Of a stretch of 64,000 nt of DNA, positions 26,778 to 36,300 are shown one piece after another. Location: the NCBI RefSeq assembly GCF_016817355.1, contig NZ_JADOTT010000004.1, positions 62,001 through 126,000 of the forward strand, read 5' to 3'. This stretch comes from Maricaulis parjimensis. Its GTDB lineage: Bacteria; Pseudomonadota; Alphaproteobacteria; Caulobacterales; Maricaulaceae. The notes beneath the pieces are model-generated. The model saw nothing but the letters and a program-made list of their open reading frames with translations. It was not told the origin of the DNA and did no database searches. The stretch's first letter is position 1; every line of letters begins with the position of its first letter. The translations under genes were made by a program, and so were the position numbers.

Positions 26778-28016
26778 TCATCCCAAACCAGGGTTATCCG
26801 ACAAGGGCGGCCGATCGCCCTTGTCTGCGTGTTTCAAATGGATTCGCTCCAACAAAGAACAAACTGCCTCAACATCTTCAACCGTCAAGCTGGCACCCCC
26901 GGGCAGGACCATGATCCGCTCGCTGACAAAGTCGGTGACGGGAAGGCTGATCATATCACCCACTATTGCCTTGTAGGGCGCAAGCCTGTGGGAGCCTGGG
27001 TAAAAGTATCGACGAACCAATACGTTTTCGGAGTGCAGGACTGACACGAGTTTATCTCGTGTAACACCAAACTTCGCTTCATCGACAAGGACAGGAACAT
27101 AATAATTATTGGTTTCCGCTTTGCTCCGCGGCCTTGCGAGGGTCAGCCCTTCGATAGAACGCAACCCGCGCTCATACGCTTCATAGACATCGCGCGTGCC
27201 CATCATAATCGACTCAATGGACTCCAAATTAGCCAAGCCCATCGCCGCATGGACTTCGGACATTTTCGCATTGGTCCCGATACAATCGACTTGATCATAT
27301 TCAGTGAAGCCAAAATTTCTGAGCTGCCTCAAGCGCTCCGCCAATTCACTGCATTCGGTTGTCACAGCTCCACCCTCGAATGTATGGAAAAGCTTGGTCG
27401 CGTGGAAACTGAACACTTCGGCACGACCGAAACGACCAATCATTCGCTCTCCATGACGCGTTCCGAACGCGTGGGCCGCATCGAAGATGAGGGGGATGCC
27501 AGCCTCGTCACACAGAGCTTGCAATGACTCGATTTTGGCAGGACGCCCCCAAATATGCGTGGCAATGACCGCAGAGGTCTCGTCGGACAGAAGTTCCTGG
27601 CAATGTTCGACCGAAAGATCATGCCCATCTGGATAAATGTCACAGAATACCGGTTCCATTCGCCTCAGGGCCAACAGGTGCGCAGTCGAAACAAATGTGA
27701 AGGCCGGCAGGACCACCTTCCCTCCAAGCCCCAACGCATCAATCAGCAACCCCATCGCGGCAGTGCCGTTGCTTGCAAGAACGCAGTGCCCTACCCCCAG
27801 ATACTTTGCGAGTTCGTGCTCAAGCTCCTGCACCATCGGTCCGTCATTGGTGAACCAGCGCGCATCCCAGATTTCATCAAAACGCGACAAGAAGCCCTGC
27901 TTGTTCACCGCCACAGGGCGGTTTACATAGAGAGGCTCATTGATCGTCGACGCGACATGCGCCTTCCCTGACCCATCCTTTTTTGATTTTCTCATGGCAT
28001 TACAGCTCTTCTGCAA
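26778..28016 (-). CDS. DegT/DnrJ/EryC1/StrS-family sugar aminotransferase
   Basis: PLP enzyme that aminates a nucleotide-linked keto-sugar, or a relative of such enzymes. It has 412 residues with ASNGTAAMGLLIDALGL, VVLPAFTFVST, IFDAAHAFGTRHGE (PLP aspartate) and FSFHATKLFHTFEGGAVTT, where K208 is the probable Schiff-base lysine. The first 20 residues are Lys/Ser-rich, and an internal Met at residue 8 is a possible start. Leads the minus-strand cassette; the divergent gene starts 72 bp away with a palindrome between. Confidence 0.92.
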   Translation of the reverse strand: MQKSCNAMRKSKKDGSGKAHVASTINEPLYVNRPVAVNKQGFLSRFDEIWDARWFTNDGPMVQELEHELAKYLGVGHCVLASNGTAAMGLLIDALGLGGKVVLPAFTFVSTAHLLALRRMEPVFCDIYPDGHDLSVEHCQELLSDETSAVIATHIWGRPAKIESLQALCDEAGIPLIFDAAHAFGTRHGERMIGRFGRAEVFSFHATKLFHTFEGGAVTTECSELAERLRQLRNFGFTEYDQVDCIGTNAKMSEVHAAMGLANLESIESIMMGTRDVYEAYERGLRSIEGLTLARPRSKAETNNYYVPVLVDEAKFGVTRDKLVSVLHSENVLVRRYFYPGSHRLAPYKAIVGDMISLPVTDFVSERIMVLPGGASLTVEDVEAVCSLLERIHLKHADKGDRPPLSDNPGLG

Positions 28017-28040
28017 TCTGCATTGACCCTAGACGAGCCC

Positions 28041-28056
28041 TTTGTTCACGAACAAA
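28041..28056. promoter_or_regulatory. Palindromic operator candidate between degT-like gene and glycosyltransferase-like gene
   Basis: TTTGTTC-AC-GAACAAA: perfect 7-bp arms with a 2-base spacer, lying 25 bp before the degT-like start and 33 bp before the ATG at 28089. Its place in a short divergent promoter suggests a site for a dimeric repressor controlling both directions. No regulator gene is adjacent. Confidence 0.5.
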
Positions 28057-28088
28057 ACCAGCCAATTATCCTCCTTGAAGAGTCCCGA

Positions 28089-29018
28089 ATGAAGCTCGAA
28101 TTTCTGATCTGCGGCAGTCTCAACGATTCTTTTCTGTCACAGATCGCGTTCTTCCGAAAATGCCTGGATTTTCTGGGTGGCGACTATCAGCAGGCACGCT
28201 TGGTCGCATCACTTGGGGACCATCAAACAAACGAGCTTCCGAGTGAGTGGGCCCCCTATTTCGACCGCATTGAGGTTTGCTTCGCCCATGAACCGGGCGC
28301 ACCAAACCCCTACCATGAAGCGCAGCATGAACGACGGTTTGAACTCATCGATGACAGCGCCGATGTGAGCGTGCTGGTTGATGCCGACGTTGCCATTCTC
28401 GCACCGATGGACGAGCTTATTGGCCAGGTCATGACCACGCAGGCTGTCGCGGGTGTCATCGCTCACTACCATTTTCCCTGGGATGCTGGCAGTGGCGATG
28501 CGGTGAAGGACTGGAGCTACTTTTATCGTCGCTTGCTTGGACGATCGTTCACGCCTGAATACAGCTACACGCTGAAACGACCTCAGACGGGGGCTGAGGC
28601 CCCCTTCTACATCAATTATGGCGTGTTTGCGGGATCGCCAAAGCAATTGCGAGCATTCGACACCCGGGAACGCAGCCTTCGCCCGCTCGTTCGGGCGGAA
28701 GTGGGGGATGTCTGGTGTTATCAAGTGGGGCTTGCATTGACGTGCTCATCCTTGGATCTGCCGACCCTGGCTTTGCCCATGCGCTATAACTTCCCCAACG
28801 ACCCGCTGGCGGATCAGCTCTACCCTGACGATCTCGAACAGATTGTCTTCATGCACTATCTGAGAACGAAACTGTTTTCGCGGAGTGAGATTTTTGCAAG
28901 CGCTGAGGCTTTCGACGCATTTCTCAGCATGCAACTCGAAGGTTCAAATGAACGCTTCCAAGCGCACGTCCGCGCCGTGACCAATGGCAAATATCCCTTC
29001 CCACGAGTCTCGAATTAG
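28089..29018 (+). CDS. Glycosyltransferase-like protein (GT-A fold, DxD)
   Basis: A 309-residue protein opening with LEFLICGSLNDSFLSQIAFFRKCLDFLG and a Rossmann-like start; VSVLVDADVAIL carries the D98-x-D100 motif used for metal and nucleotide-sugar binding. A conserved-looking aromatic region (WSYFYRRLLGR) follows. No membrane span. I take ATG 28089 because the frame upstream to 28023 runs through the palindromic operator candidate. The only reason to prefer 28023 would be length. Divergent from the sugar cassette; function as a transferase is inferred. Confidence 0.62.
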   Translation: MKLEFLICGSLNDSFLSQIAFFRKCLDFLGGDYQQARLVASLGDHQTNELPSEWAPYFDRIEVCFAHEPGAPNPYHEAQHERRFELIDDSADVSVLVDADVAILAPMDELIGQVMTTQAVAGVIAHYHFPWDAGSGDAVKDWSYFYRRLLGRSFTPEYSYTLKRPQTGAEAPFYINYGVFAGSPKQLRAFDTRERSLRPLVRAEVGDVWCYQVGLALTCSSLDLPTLALPMRYNFPNDPLADQLYPDDLEQIVFMHYLRTKLFSRSEIFASAEAFDAFLSMQLEGSNERFQAHVRAVTNGKYPFPRVSN

Positions 29019-29084
29019 CGCTTGGCTGTTGCATGGGATCAGCGTGGCTAAGGCAACGACCCGTGGAAAGGGATAGAATGCTTT

Positions 29085-30263
29085 CTATTGGCTGTCAGCC
29101 GCACTCGCCAGGATCGCAGCTTCAAGCTCGTTCACGCGCGCATTCAGCTGAGCGATATAAATGTGGGCGTGCTCAAGCTCATTAAGCATGCCACCCATTT
29201 TCTGCGACACATTGAACGGTCCGTCTTCCGCCGTGGGGCCAACTCCCGGAAGATAGCCATTATTCCACATCGCAGCTTCATGATCGCTGATCGAGGCCAG
29301 TTCATAATCATCGGCGAAGACCCGGTCACAACCGATCGAGCAGGACCCGGCAGTAGTGAGTTCCCCACGGATGGTCAGGTCACCATCGCCTGTAAGGAGG
29401 AATTCTGGTCCTGCAGTGTCGTCAGTATCGATGATGAAGCGCTGCGGAGCGGTATCCTCGTGGACCAAATACCAGTTCCGCGTTGTCGCGGAGTTTGTCA
29501 TGGTGATCCAAGATCCACCATTGTTAGTTAGGTTGAGCATCTCTCGATAGCCGGCGCTACCCACCTCCTCAACCTTGAGGCTTGTGGCACCATCCGTTCC
29601 ACGGACGTGAAGAGCTGCCCCCGGATTGTCAGTGCCAACACCAACATTGTTATTGGCCGCGATGAACAGTGCATCCGTATCCGCACCCGGCTTGATCCGG
29701 AAGGGAAGCTGAGACCCGTTGGTCACGTCGCGAATAAAGAAGTTGGCCTCATTGGCGACGAGGTCGAACGTCTGGGCCGTGAAGCCGGCCGAGCCATCCT
29801 GTTCAAGGCGCAGGGTCGGACTGTCACCGTCGCGAACATGCAACTCCACTACCGGATTGTCGGCCCCGATACCGACATCACCAGCAGAATCAATCCGCAG
29901 CGAGTTGGACGGAGCACCGGCATCGACACGGAAAACCTGGCGGCCAGCTGTGGAGTCTTCGATAGCGAAGTAGTTGCCGCCACCATTGGACGTATCATTG
30001 ACCAAAATTCGCCAGTCATTGTTCGGGAAGCTGGCAGAGTTGCTGGTGTCGTCGAAATGGATGCGAAGGTTGTTTTCCTTCAGGCGCAGGGTATCGAAAC
30101 CGAAACTCTCGCCATTGACGCAGTCAAAGCCGACGCAAAGGCTCTGCTGGATAATCACATCGTCGACGAAGACCTGATCGGCATTCACGCTTGTCGCTGA
30201 TGCCGCCATGGCCGTCGCCGCGAGAACGCCTGTCAGCGCGGTCCGAGTCAGAAATTTCTTCAT
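29085..30263 (-). CDS. Secreted protein with phage tail-fibre-like repeats and C-terminal coiled coil
   Basis: A 392-residue protein with a signal peptide (1-28). The middle holds two tail-fibre-like units: SAGDVGIGADNPVVELHVRDG and, some 85 residues later, NNNVGVGTDNPGAALHVRG. This style is common in trimeric phage fibres and secreted bacterial proteins. The end (DDYELASISDHEAAMWNN to NELEAAILASAADSQ) resembles a shortened S74-type intramolecular chaperone with a coiled coil; I see no self-cleavage motif and cannot claim one. No phage genes nearby. It follows the next gene by 23 bp, at the end of the long minus-strand run behind the T2SS. Confidence 0.7.
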   Translation of the reverse strand: MKKFLTRTALTGVLAATAMAASATSVNADQVFVDDVIIQQSLCVGFDCVNGESFGFDTLRLKENNLRIHFDDTSNSASFPNNDWRILVNDTSNGGGNYFAIEDSTAGRQVFRVDAGAPSNSLRIDSAGDVGIGADNPVVELHVRDGDSPTLRLEQDGSAGFTAQTFDLVANEANFFIRDVTNGSQLPFRIKPGADTDALFIAANNNVGVGTDNPGAALHVRGTDGATSLKVEEVGSAGYREMLNLTNNGGSWITMTNSATTRNWYLVHEDTAPQRFIIDTDDTAGPEFLLTGDGDLTIRGELTTAGSCSIGCDRVFADDYELASISDHEAAMWNNGYLPGVGPTAEDGPFNVSQKMGGMLNELEHAHIYIAQLNARVNELEAAILASAADSQ

Positions 30264-30286
30264 GTTGAGCCCCTCCTGGTGCCGAA

Positions 30287-30757
30287 CTAGCCTTCTTGTT
30301 CGGACTGGTCGAATTCGATGATGCGTCCGTCCACAACCCGGAACGAACCTGTGTAACTGTAACCGAGATAGGCCGTGCCCGAATTGGGCTCCCGACCGTT
30401 GTATGCAGCTTCACGTGGCGAAGCACTTTGTCGGCGCTCCGGCGTCGCCGCCGTCATCTCAAACTGGTAAAGGCCATCCGGCACCTGACCATGATCCGCA
30501 AGCCGGAAGCTTGGCGGAACACGGGCCGATGTCACCTGACCATAATACCCGTCCGGCCCGGCCACGCTGAGCGTGAAATTGAAAAGAGCCGGATCTGCAT
30601 CGAAGCGCAGGCGTGAACCTACAACCTGTTCCTGGATCCGGTACTGCCGAACAGACCGGTCTGACTGGGCGTCAGCTGTCGGGGTCAAGCCGCACATGAC
30701 CATGCCAATAGCCAAACTGGTGGCAAGGCCAGACAATCTCGTGGCGAAGGGCTTCAT
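30287..30757 (-). CDS. Small secreted protein, function unknown
   Basis: A 156-residue protein with a signal peptide ending near TPTADAQS (about 31). The mature part is beta-rich: RIQEQVVGSRLRFDADPALFNF, TLSVAGPDGYYGQV, YQFEMTAATPERR and YTGSFRVVDGRIIEF. The C-terminus is acidic. I do not recognise a family. Together with the tail-fibre-like gene 23 bp downstream it may be a pair of surface or secreted components. Confidence 0.55.
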   Translation of the reverse strand: MKPFATRLSGLATSLAIGMVMCGLTPTADAQSDRSVRQYRIQEQVVGSRLRFDADPALFNFTLSVAGPDGYYGQVTSARVPPSFRLADHGQVPDGLYQFEMTAATPERRQSASPREAAYNGREPNSGTAYLGYSYTGSFRVVDGRIIEFDQSEQEG

Positions 30758-30886
30758 ACCGAATCCTGTTGCAATTCGACGCTACAATAGACACGGCGCG
30801 CAGAAATTGCACACAAATTTTGAGGAATTCGCCTCAGAAACATCGCGTCGTCTTGTATAAACCTAAAGCTGAACACGCTCGGCGCC

Positions 30887-32146
30887 CTATTCGAATTCCT
30901 CTAGATAAGCCTGAACACGCGATTGCGCATGCTCAACCCTTGCGGGAGGCAGTTGAAGCGCCAATTCATCACGCAAGAGAGGAGCCAGGCCCGCCCCCCC
31001 ATAGGCGGCAAGGCTGAACCAGACATAAGCTTCTGCATAATCCTGCGGCACGCCGAAGCCGTTTGCATGGATGAGTCCGAGAAGAAGACGGGCGCTGCCG
31101 AGACCTTGAGCAGACAGTGCTTCCAGCCGAGACAGTCCCGCATAGATATCCTGACGGACCCCATACCCATTCAATTCCCGCCATGCCATGCGATATCCCG
31201 CAACAGGGTCACCATTGGCCGCAGCCAAAACCTCATTGGCCTGTGGGGGGCGTGTCCAATCATCCGGCATGATCCGCTGGTCGAACGGCATCCCCAGTTC
31301 CTGCAGCCGGGATTGAAGCGACAATCCGCCAACCCGGCGCCCCTCCGCCAATAATTCGCGGGCCCGGGCTTCATCCACAGCAACGCCAAACCCGTTCTCA
31401 TACATGACGGACAGATTGTTCAACCCGGCTTGAAGCCCTTGATCCGCCGCAGCCTGAAACAGGGCAAAAGCGCGATCATAATCCCGTTCAACATCCTCTC
31501 CCCGCACGTACATGAGACCGAGATTGTTCTGCGCCCGCGCATCGCCCGCATCAGCGGCGCGCTCGAACAATTCCAGCGCAGTTTCCGGGTTTCGGGGCAC
31601 ACCACTGCCTTCCAAATGAAGGACACCAAGACTGGTAACAGCCGGGATGTAGTCCTGATCTGCAGCACGCTGGTACCACTCAACGGCCAGTTCTGGTCGC
31701 CCGGCTTCGCCCAAACCGGTTTCCAAGGCAACAGCGTAGTCTGCCTGATAACGCGCCTCGCCGGATTGCGCCGCCTGTCGGAAGAGGTCCAGAGCGAGCG
31801 CCCGGTCCTGCTCCACACCTAGACCCTCTGCGTAGGCACGCGCGAGCGCATTCATCGCCATTGGATCACCGGCCATCGCAGCAGCACGGTTGAGCTGCGC
31901 TGCTTGAGCAAAATCCTGAGGCACCCCCCAGCCCCGCTCGTACAAGCGTGCCAGCAAGGCCTGAGCAGCTGGATTATTGTTCTGTGCCGGCTCGGCCAGA
32001 ACATCCCGGGCCTGCACGTACTGGGCCTGCGCAATGAGGGATTCGGCGCGTTCCACTGCCTGGGTATTCCGCGTCTGCGCATCGCTCTGCGGTGCCCAAA
32101 CCACCAGGCTCAGCGCAGCCAGCATGGCAACAAGACACCTAGCCAT
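30887..32146 (-). CDS. Exported Sel1-repeat protein (second of pair)
   Basis: A 419-residue protein with a signal peptide (MARCLVAMLAALSLVVW, cleavage near SDAQT). About seven Sel1-like repeats follow, for example ALLARLYERGWGVPQDFAQAAQ, LGVLHLEGSGVPRNPETALEL and LGLIHANGFGVPQDYAEAY, with a shared C-cap. Sel1 repeats are alpha-solenoids for protein-protein contacts. I take ATG 32146 because GAGGAG lies 10 bases upstream; 32179 gives a longer overlap with the upstream Sel1 gene, whose stop is at 32139. Probably periplasmic. Confidence 0.85.
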   Translation of the reverse strand: MARCLVAMLAALSLVVWAPQSDAQTRNTQAVERAESLIAQAQYVQARDVLAEPAQNNNPAAQALLARLYERGWGVPQDFAQAAQLNRAAAMAGDPMAMNALARAYAEGLGVEQDRALALDLFRQAAQSGEARYQADYAVALETGLGEAGRPELAVEWYQRAADQDYIPAVTSLGVLHLEGSGVPRNPETALELFERAADAGDARAQNNLGLMYVRGEDVERDYDRAFALFQAAADQGLQAGLNNLSVMYENGFGVAVDEARARELLAEGRRVGGLSLQSRLQELGMPFDQRIMPDDWTRPPQANEVLAAANGDPVAGYRMAWRELNGYGVRQDIYAGLSRLEALSAQGLGSARLLLGLIHANGFGVPQDYAEAYVWFSLAAYGGAGLAPLLRDELALQLPPARVEHAQSRVQAYLEEFE

Positions 32147-33362
32147 CGCGGGCATGCTCCTCGCGCCATTGCGTGGCACGCGCCTGGGCTTCAGCCAACT
32201 GCTCCGGAGTCAGGAATTGCGCGATCAGATTGCGCTCATTCGTGGCCCCTTCCAGGCCTGCCGCCGCGGCAAGATTGGCCCAGATGTGCGCCTGGACATA
32301 ATCCTGCTCAACCCCTTCTCCAGCCGCGTAACGAACAGCCATTTCCAGCTGGGCGCGGGCAATTCCGGCCTCAGCTGCCCGGGCGTAATAATCCAGGGCG
32401 CGGGCCTGGTTTTGCGGCACGACTTCACCCTCATCATACAATGCGGCGAGTGCGCTGAGCGCATCAGAATTGCCTTCGTCAGCCTGATTTTCCAGCCAGT
32501 CAAGCGCATCAGAATTGCCGTGTGTGGCACTTGCCGCCACCCAGACAACGGCCTCTCCAGGCTCACGTGCTGACATGCTTCCAGCCACCACCAGATTGCC
32601 CAACAAGGCATCCGCCCCATTGGCACCGGCATCATAGGCATTGAGATACCAGCGGATGGCTTCGGCGAGATCGACATCCGTCCCCTGTCCATTCTGATAC
32701 ATCATGCCCAGGACCGGCTGCGCGCGGACAAGGCCGGCTTCAGCGGCCATACGGTACCATTGGAAGGCCCGCTCGTAGTCACGCGGCACGCCGACACCTT
32801 GCATATAGGCATAACCCAGATTGGTCTGGGCGCGCAGATCCCCCGCCTCACCTGCCTGCTCCAGGAGCGAGATGCCCCGGCGCGTGTCCCGCGTAACGGC
32901 CGTGCCGGTGAGATAGTAGGACCCCAGAACGGCCTGAGCATCGACACTGCCGCGCTGGGCGGCCCGGTCAAACCATTCCACCCCGTCTTCCAGCGTGTCG
33001 GCCTCTGACGCCTTTTCAAGATAGATCTCGATTAGCGGCTCGATCGCATCCTCATAGCCGTTGCCGGCGGACGCCTCCAGCCAACCCATGGCCAGTTCCC
33101 GGTCGACCCCGACGCCGAACCCCTGACGGTACATCATGCCCAGGCGGAATTGGGCCAACGGATTGCCGGCTTCCGCCGGTGCTTCCAGGATGCCGGCGAC
33201 CTCAGCATATTCCCCGCGAGCATAGGCGGCCTCGGCCTCCTGCATCTGCGCGGCGATCGCTTCGGCATCCGGAGCGCCCGATGAACGCACGACCAAGTAT
33301 CCGGCAATAATCAGAAGCAGAAGGCCTGCACCAGCCATCGCTCCAAGGAGCTCTCGTCTCAA
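32139..33362 (-). CDS. Membrane-anchored Sel1-repeat protein (first of pair)
   Basis: A 407-residue protein with an uncleaved-looking N-terminal span (GAMAGAGLLLLIIAGYLVV) that places the rest in the periplasm. Six to seven Sel1 repeats follow (FRLGMMYRQGFGVGVDRELAM, LGYAYMQGVGVPRDYERAFQ, LGMMYQNGQGTDVDLAEAI and others), ending in DYVQAHIWANLAAAAG, like its neighbour. The start is TTG 33362, with a near-perfect AGGAGG seven bases upstream; the next ATG (33338) is weaker. It lies 36 bp after the permease fusion gene. Confidence 0.85.
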   Translation of the reverse strand: MRRELLGAMAGAGLLLLIIAGYLVVRSSGAPDAEAIAAQMQEAEAAYARGEYAEVAGILEAPAEAGNPLAQFRLGMMYRQGFGVGVDRELAMGWLEASAGNGYEDAIEPLIEIYLEKASEADTLEDGVEWFDRAAQRGSVDAQAVLGSYYLTGTAVTRDTRRGISLLEQAGEAGDLRAQTNLGYAYMQGVGVPRDYERAFQWYRMAAEAGLVRAQPVLGMMYQNGQGTDVDLAEAIRWYLNAYDAGANGADALLGNLVVAGSMSAREPGEAVVWVAASATHGNSDALDWLENQADEGNSDALSALAALYDEGEVVPQNQARALDYYARAAEAGIARAQLEMAVRYAAGEGVEQDYVQAHIWANLAAAAGLEGATNERNLIAQFLTPEQLAEAQARATQWREEHARDG

Positions 33363-33398
33363 CGTCGTCCCTCCTGGGTCAATTCCTCGCCGGACCGC

Positions 33399-36300
33399 TT
33401 AGCGGCTCCGGCGGATAATGTGATAGTTCGCACCCGCTGTGAGGTTATCACTGATTTGGGTCGTGCTGCCGTCAGCCCAGATGATCGTCAGACTGTCCGC
33501 CTGGTCCGCATCTCCCAGCCCGAAATGCGCAATGGGCGCATCAAATGACATGAACCCCCCGCCGATCTGCAGCTCGCGCACCTGGCGCGTTTCGCCCTGG
33601 CGCAGCTCGAGTCTCGCCCCGATACCGTCCCGATTACCCACATGGTCCTCGAGCGAGACGGACAGTGCATTCTGGCCGGTCTGGTTGTTGATGAAGGCGA
33701 TCGGCGGGCCGTTCACCGGCACGGTGAACACATCCAGATCACCATCCTGGTCGATATCGACCAGATTGGCGGCGGCCGTAATCAGATAATCATCCAGCCC
33801 CCAAGCGGCCGTCTCTTCTTCGAACTGTCCACCGCCTTGATTGCGCAGGAAAATGTTCGACGGCGTGACCTCATTGGGAACCCAGGTTCCGTTGACGATA
33901 TAGAGGTCTTGCCAACCATCATTGTCGAAATCGCCGGTGGAGACATCCCAGCTCCACCCCCCGACTTCCAGCCCGCGATCACCGGCTGTCTCTGCGTACC
34001 GGCCATCACCCACCGGTTCCAGCAGGACATTCCGGGCTAGGATTTGCGGAATGGCCGCGTCCTGTTCTTCCGGCGTCATCGGCCGCGATGGCATGAAATG
34101 GATATCGCAATAGGCCCGCGCCCGCTCCTGACCCACCGGGATGAGTTCACACAGGGCCGGATTCTGGTTCTGGATGGCGATATCTTTCACCAGCATGCCT
34201 TGGCATTCAGACCGGTAAGGCTCGTTCAGCGTGGCACACCGGCTGGCATAGGACGGATCCAGGCTGTTGCCCGGCCGGTACCAGCGCTTGATATCCATGT
34301 TCAGCTGACAGGTTTCCCGGGCCGTTTCATCCTGGATTCCATCGCAATACCGCTCAATCGGTTGCATGTGGAGCCGATTGGAAATTCCCGAAGCGCGGCC
34401 TGCAATCTGGGCCGCATAGATGGAATAGCGTCCGGAATTATCCAGATCCGCTGTGGTCAGCGACATCGTGGTCGTTGTGGTTTCCGGGATCAGACCGGAC
34501 TGACGGGTGATTGCCTCGAAACCGCCCTCGCCATTCCCGAGATAGAAATAATCGGGCACTTCGAAATCATTGGCGACGAGGAGGTCGAGGGCACCGTCCT
34601 GATTCATGTCGCTGAACAGGATCGACAGCGTCTCCCCCGGAATGCCGGGCAGATCGAGAAAGGCATCGCCGGTCAGCCCCTCTTCCGTATTGAACACGAT
34701 ACGGTTGCGGCTCTCCTCACCGGGAACACGCCGATACCAGCCCGCTGCCCAGTTTCCGAGTGCAAGATCGAGATCTCCATCACGGTCCACATCGCCGAAA
34801 CTAGCCGACAGGGCGAGGATCGCATCATCCCGGTTCGTGACCTGACGCAAGCCGTCCGGATTGAACCGTCCATTCTCATTGGGGAGGATATACAGGCCCC
34901 GCCGGTAGGTTGTCAGGAAGAGGTCACGCCAGCCATCATTGTCGATATCGACCAGCACGGCATTGAAGACCGGAAGATGGGCGACCTGGCCCAGATCCAG
35001 CACGACCGGCTCGAAACGGCCGCTCCCATCATTCGCATAGATGTAGAGCCCATTATGCGTTGAGGCATAGACCAGATCAGTATCGCCATCGCCATCGATA
35101 TCGCCGGATGACAGGCTGCGACCTTCCCAGAAGGGGGGCCACATGTCGGCGAAGGAAAATTCGATGGGATGATCAATTCCCAGCTCAGCGGCCTCGATCC
35201 GGGTGAACCCGTCAGCTCCTAGCCCGGTCGACGTCTGGAAAGGTGTCCGCTGGACCGTCAGGCTTGCCCCCGACGTTTCCGATTGACCGCTGGCCACCGG
35301 CACGTCCGCATCAACTGTTTGGGCCAAATCTGTCAGATCCGTTTGAATGTCGGTCTGGGCAAAATCCTCCGTCAGGATCCGCAGGGCCCGTTCGGTCTGG
35401 TAGCGGTGCCAGCCGTCCGCACCGAGACCGGCCAGAAAACCCAGAACCATGATGGTTCCGCCAAGGATGAACCCGGCCCGCCAGCCGATCGAGGTCGAAA
35501 CGACGAAGAAGGAGTAGATCGAAAAACTGCCCAGGCAGAAGACCAGGGTCATGATCATGCCATGGCTGGCACCCCCGTTCAGGAGCGCGCCGGACAGCAC
35601 GACGTCAAACCCGATCGGCACAGGAAAAAAGGTCCCGACAATAGCCGCAATGGCTGCCTGGAGCGGACCGAAATCCCACGACGCGATCGCCCCGGCCGGC
35701 AGGAAACTCGCCGCCAATGCCCCCAGGAATCCGGCCAGAAGCATGAGGGGCAGAGTCGTGCGGACGATGAACCAGAGATTCCGGGCAAAATCCCGCAGGA
35801 ATTCAATAAAGGACCGAGGAAGACTTCCGTCATCCACGCTGTCTTCCGCATCGGCGGCCAGCATGGGCGGGATGGGTGACGGGCCCGTTTTCTTGACGGA
35901 GTGAAGGAGTTTCTCTTCCGGGATGAAGCGGCAGATGATCGGCACAGCGACCAGGATGACGCCGAGGCTGAGCGCGACCTTTGTGACCGCGATGTAGAAA
36001 GGCAGCAGCGAGAAAGCCATCGTCAGCACGACCACATTGAGGGTCGGGGATGCGACCATGGCCGACAAGGTTGTCTCCGCCCGGGATCCGCCCTGGTAAA
36101 GCCCCTTCGCGATTGGTGCGGCGCAATTCACGCACACCCCCAAAGGCGCCCCGAGAAACATGCCGTAAAGCGAATTGGCAAAGGGTCCGGCGAAATGCCG
36201 GCGCCGCAGATATCCGAGCAGGGTCAGGAAGGCGGAGCCGAACAGGACACCGAACGTCATCCCCTTCTTGTTGGTGTCGATCCAGTTCACCGTAGACACC

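Noticed and set aside
29085-30263. Prophage remnant, because of tail-fibre-like sequence
   Set aside because: A signal peptide is present, and no capsid, terminase, integrase or attachment site lies nearby.
30821-30836. TGAGG-AATTCG-CCTCA after the second Sel1 gene as a terminator
   Set aside because: Only a 5-bp stem and no clear T-tract; not strong enough to list.
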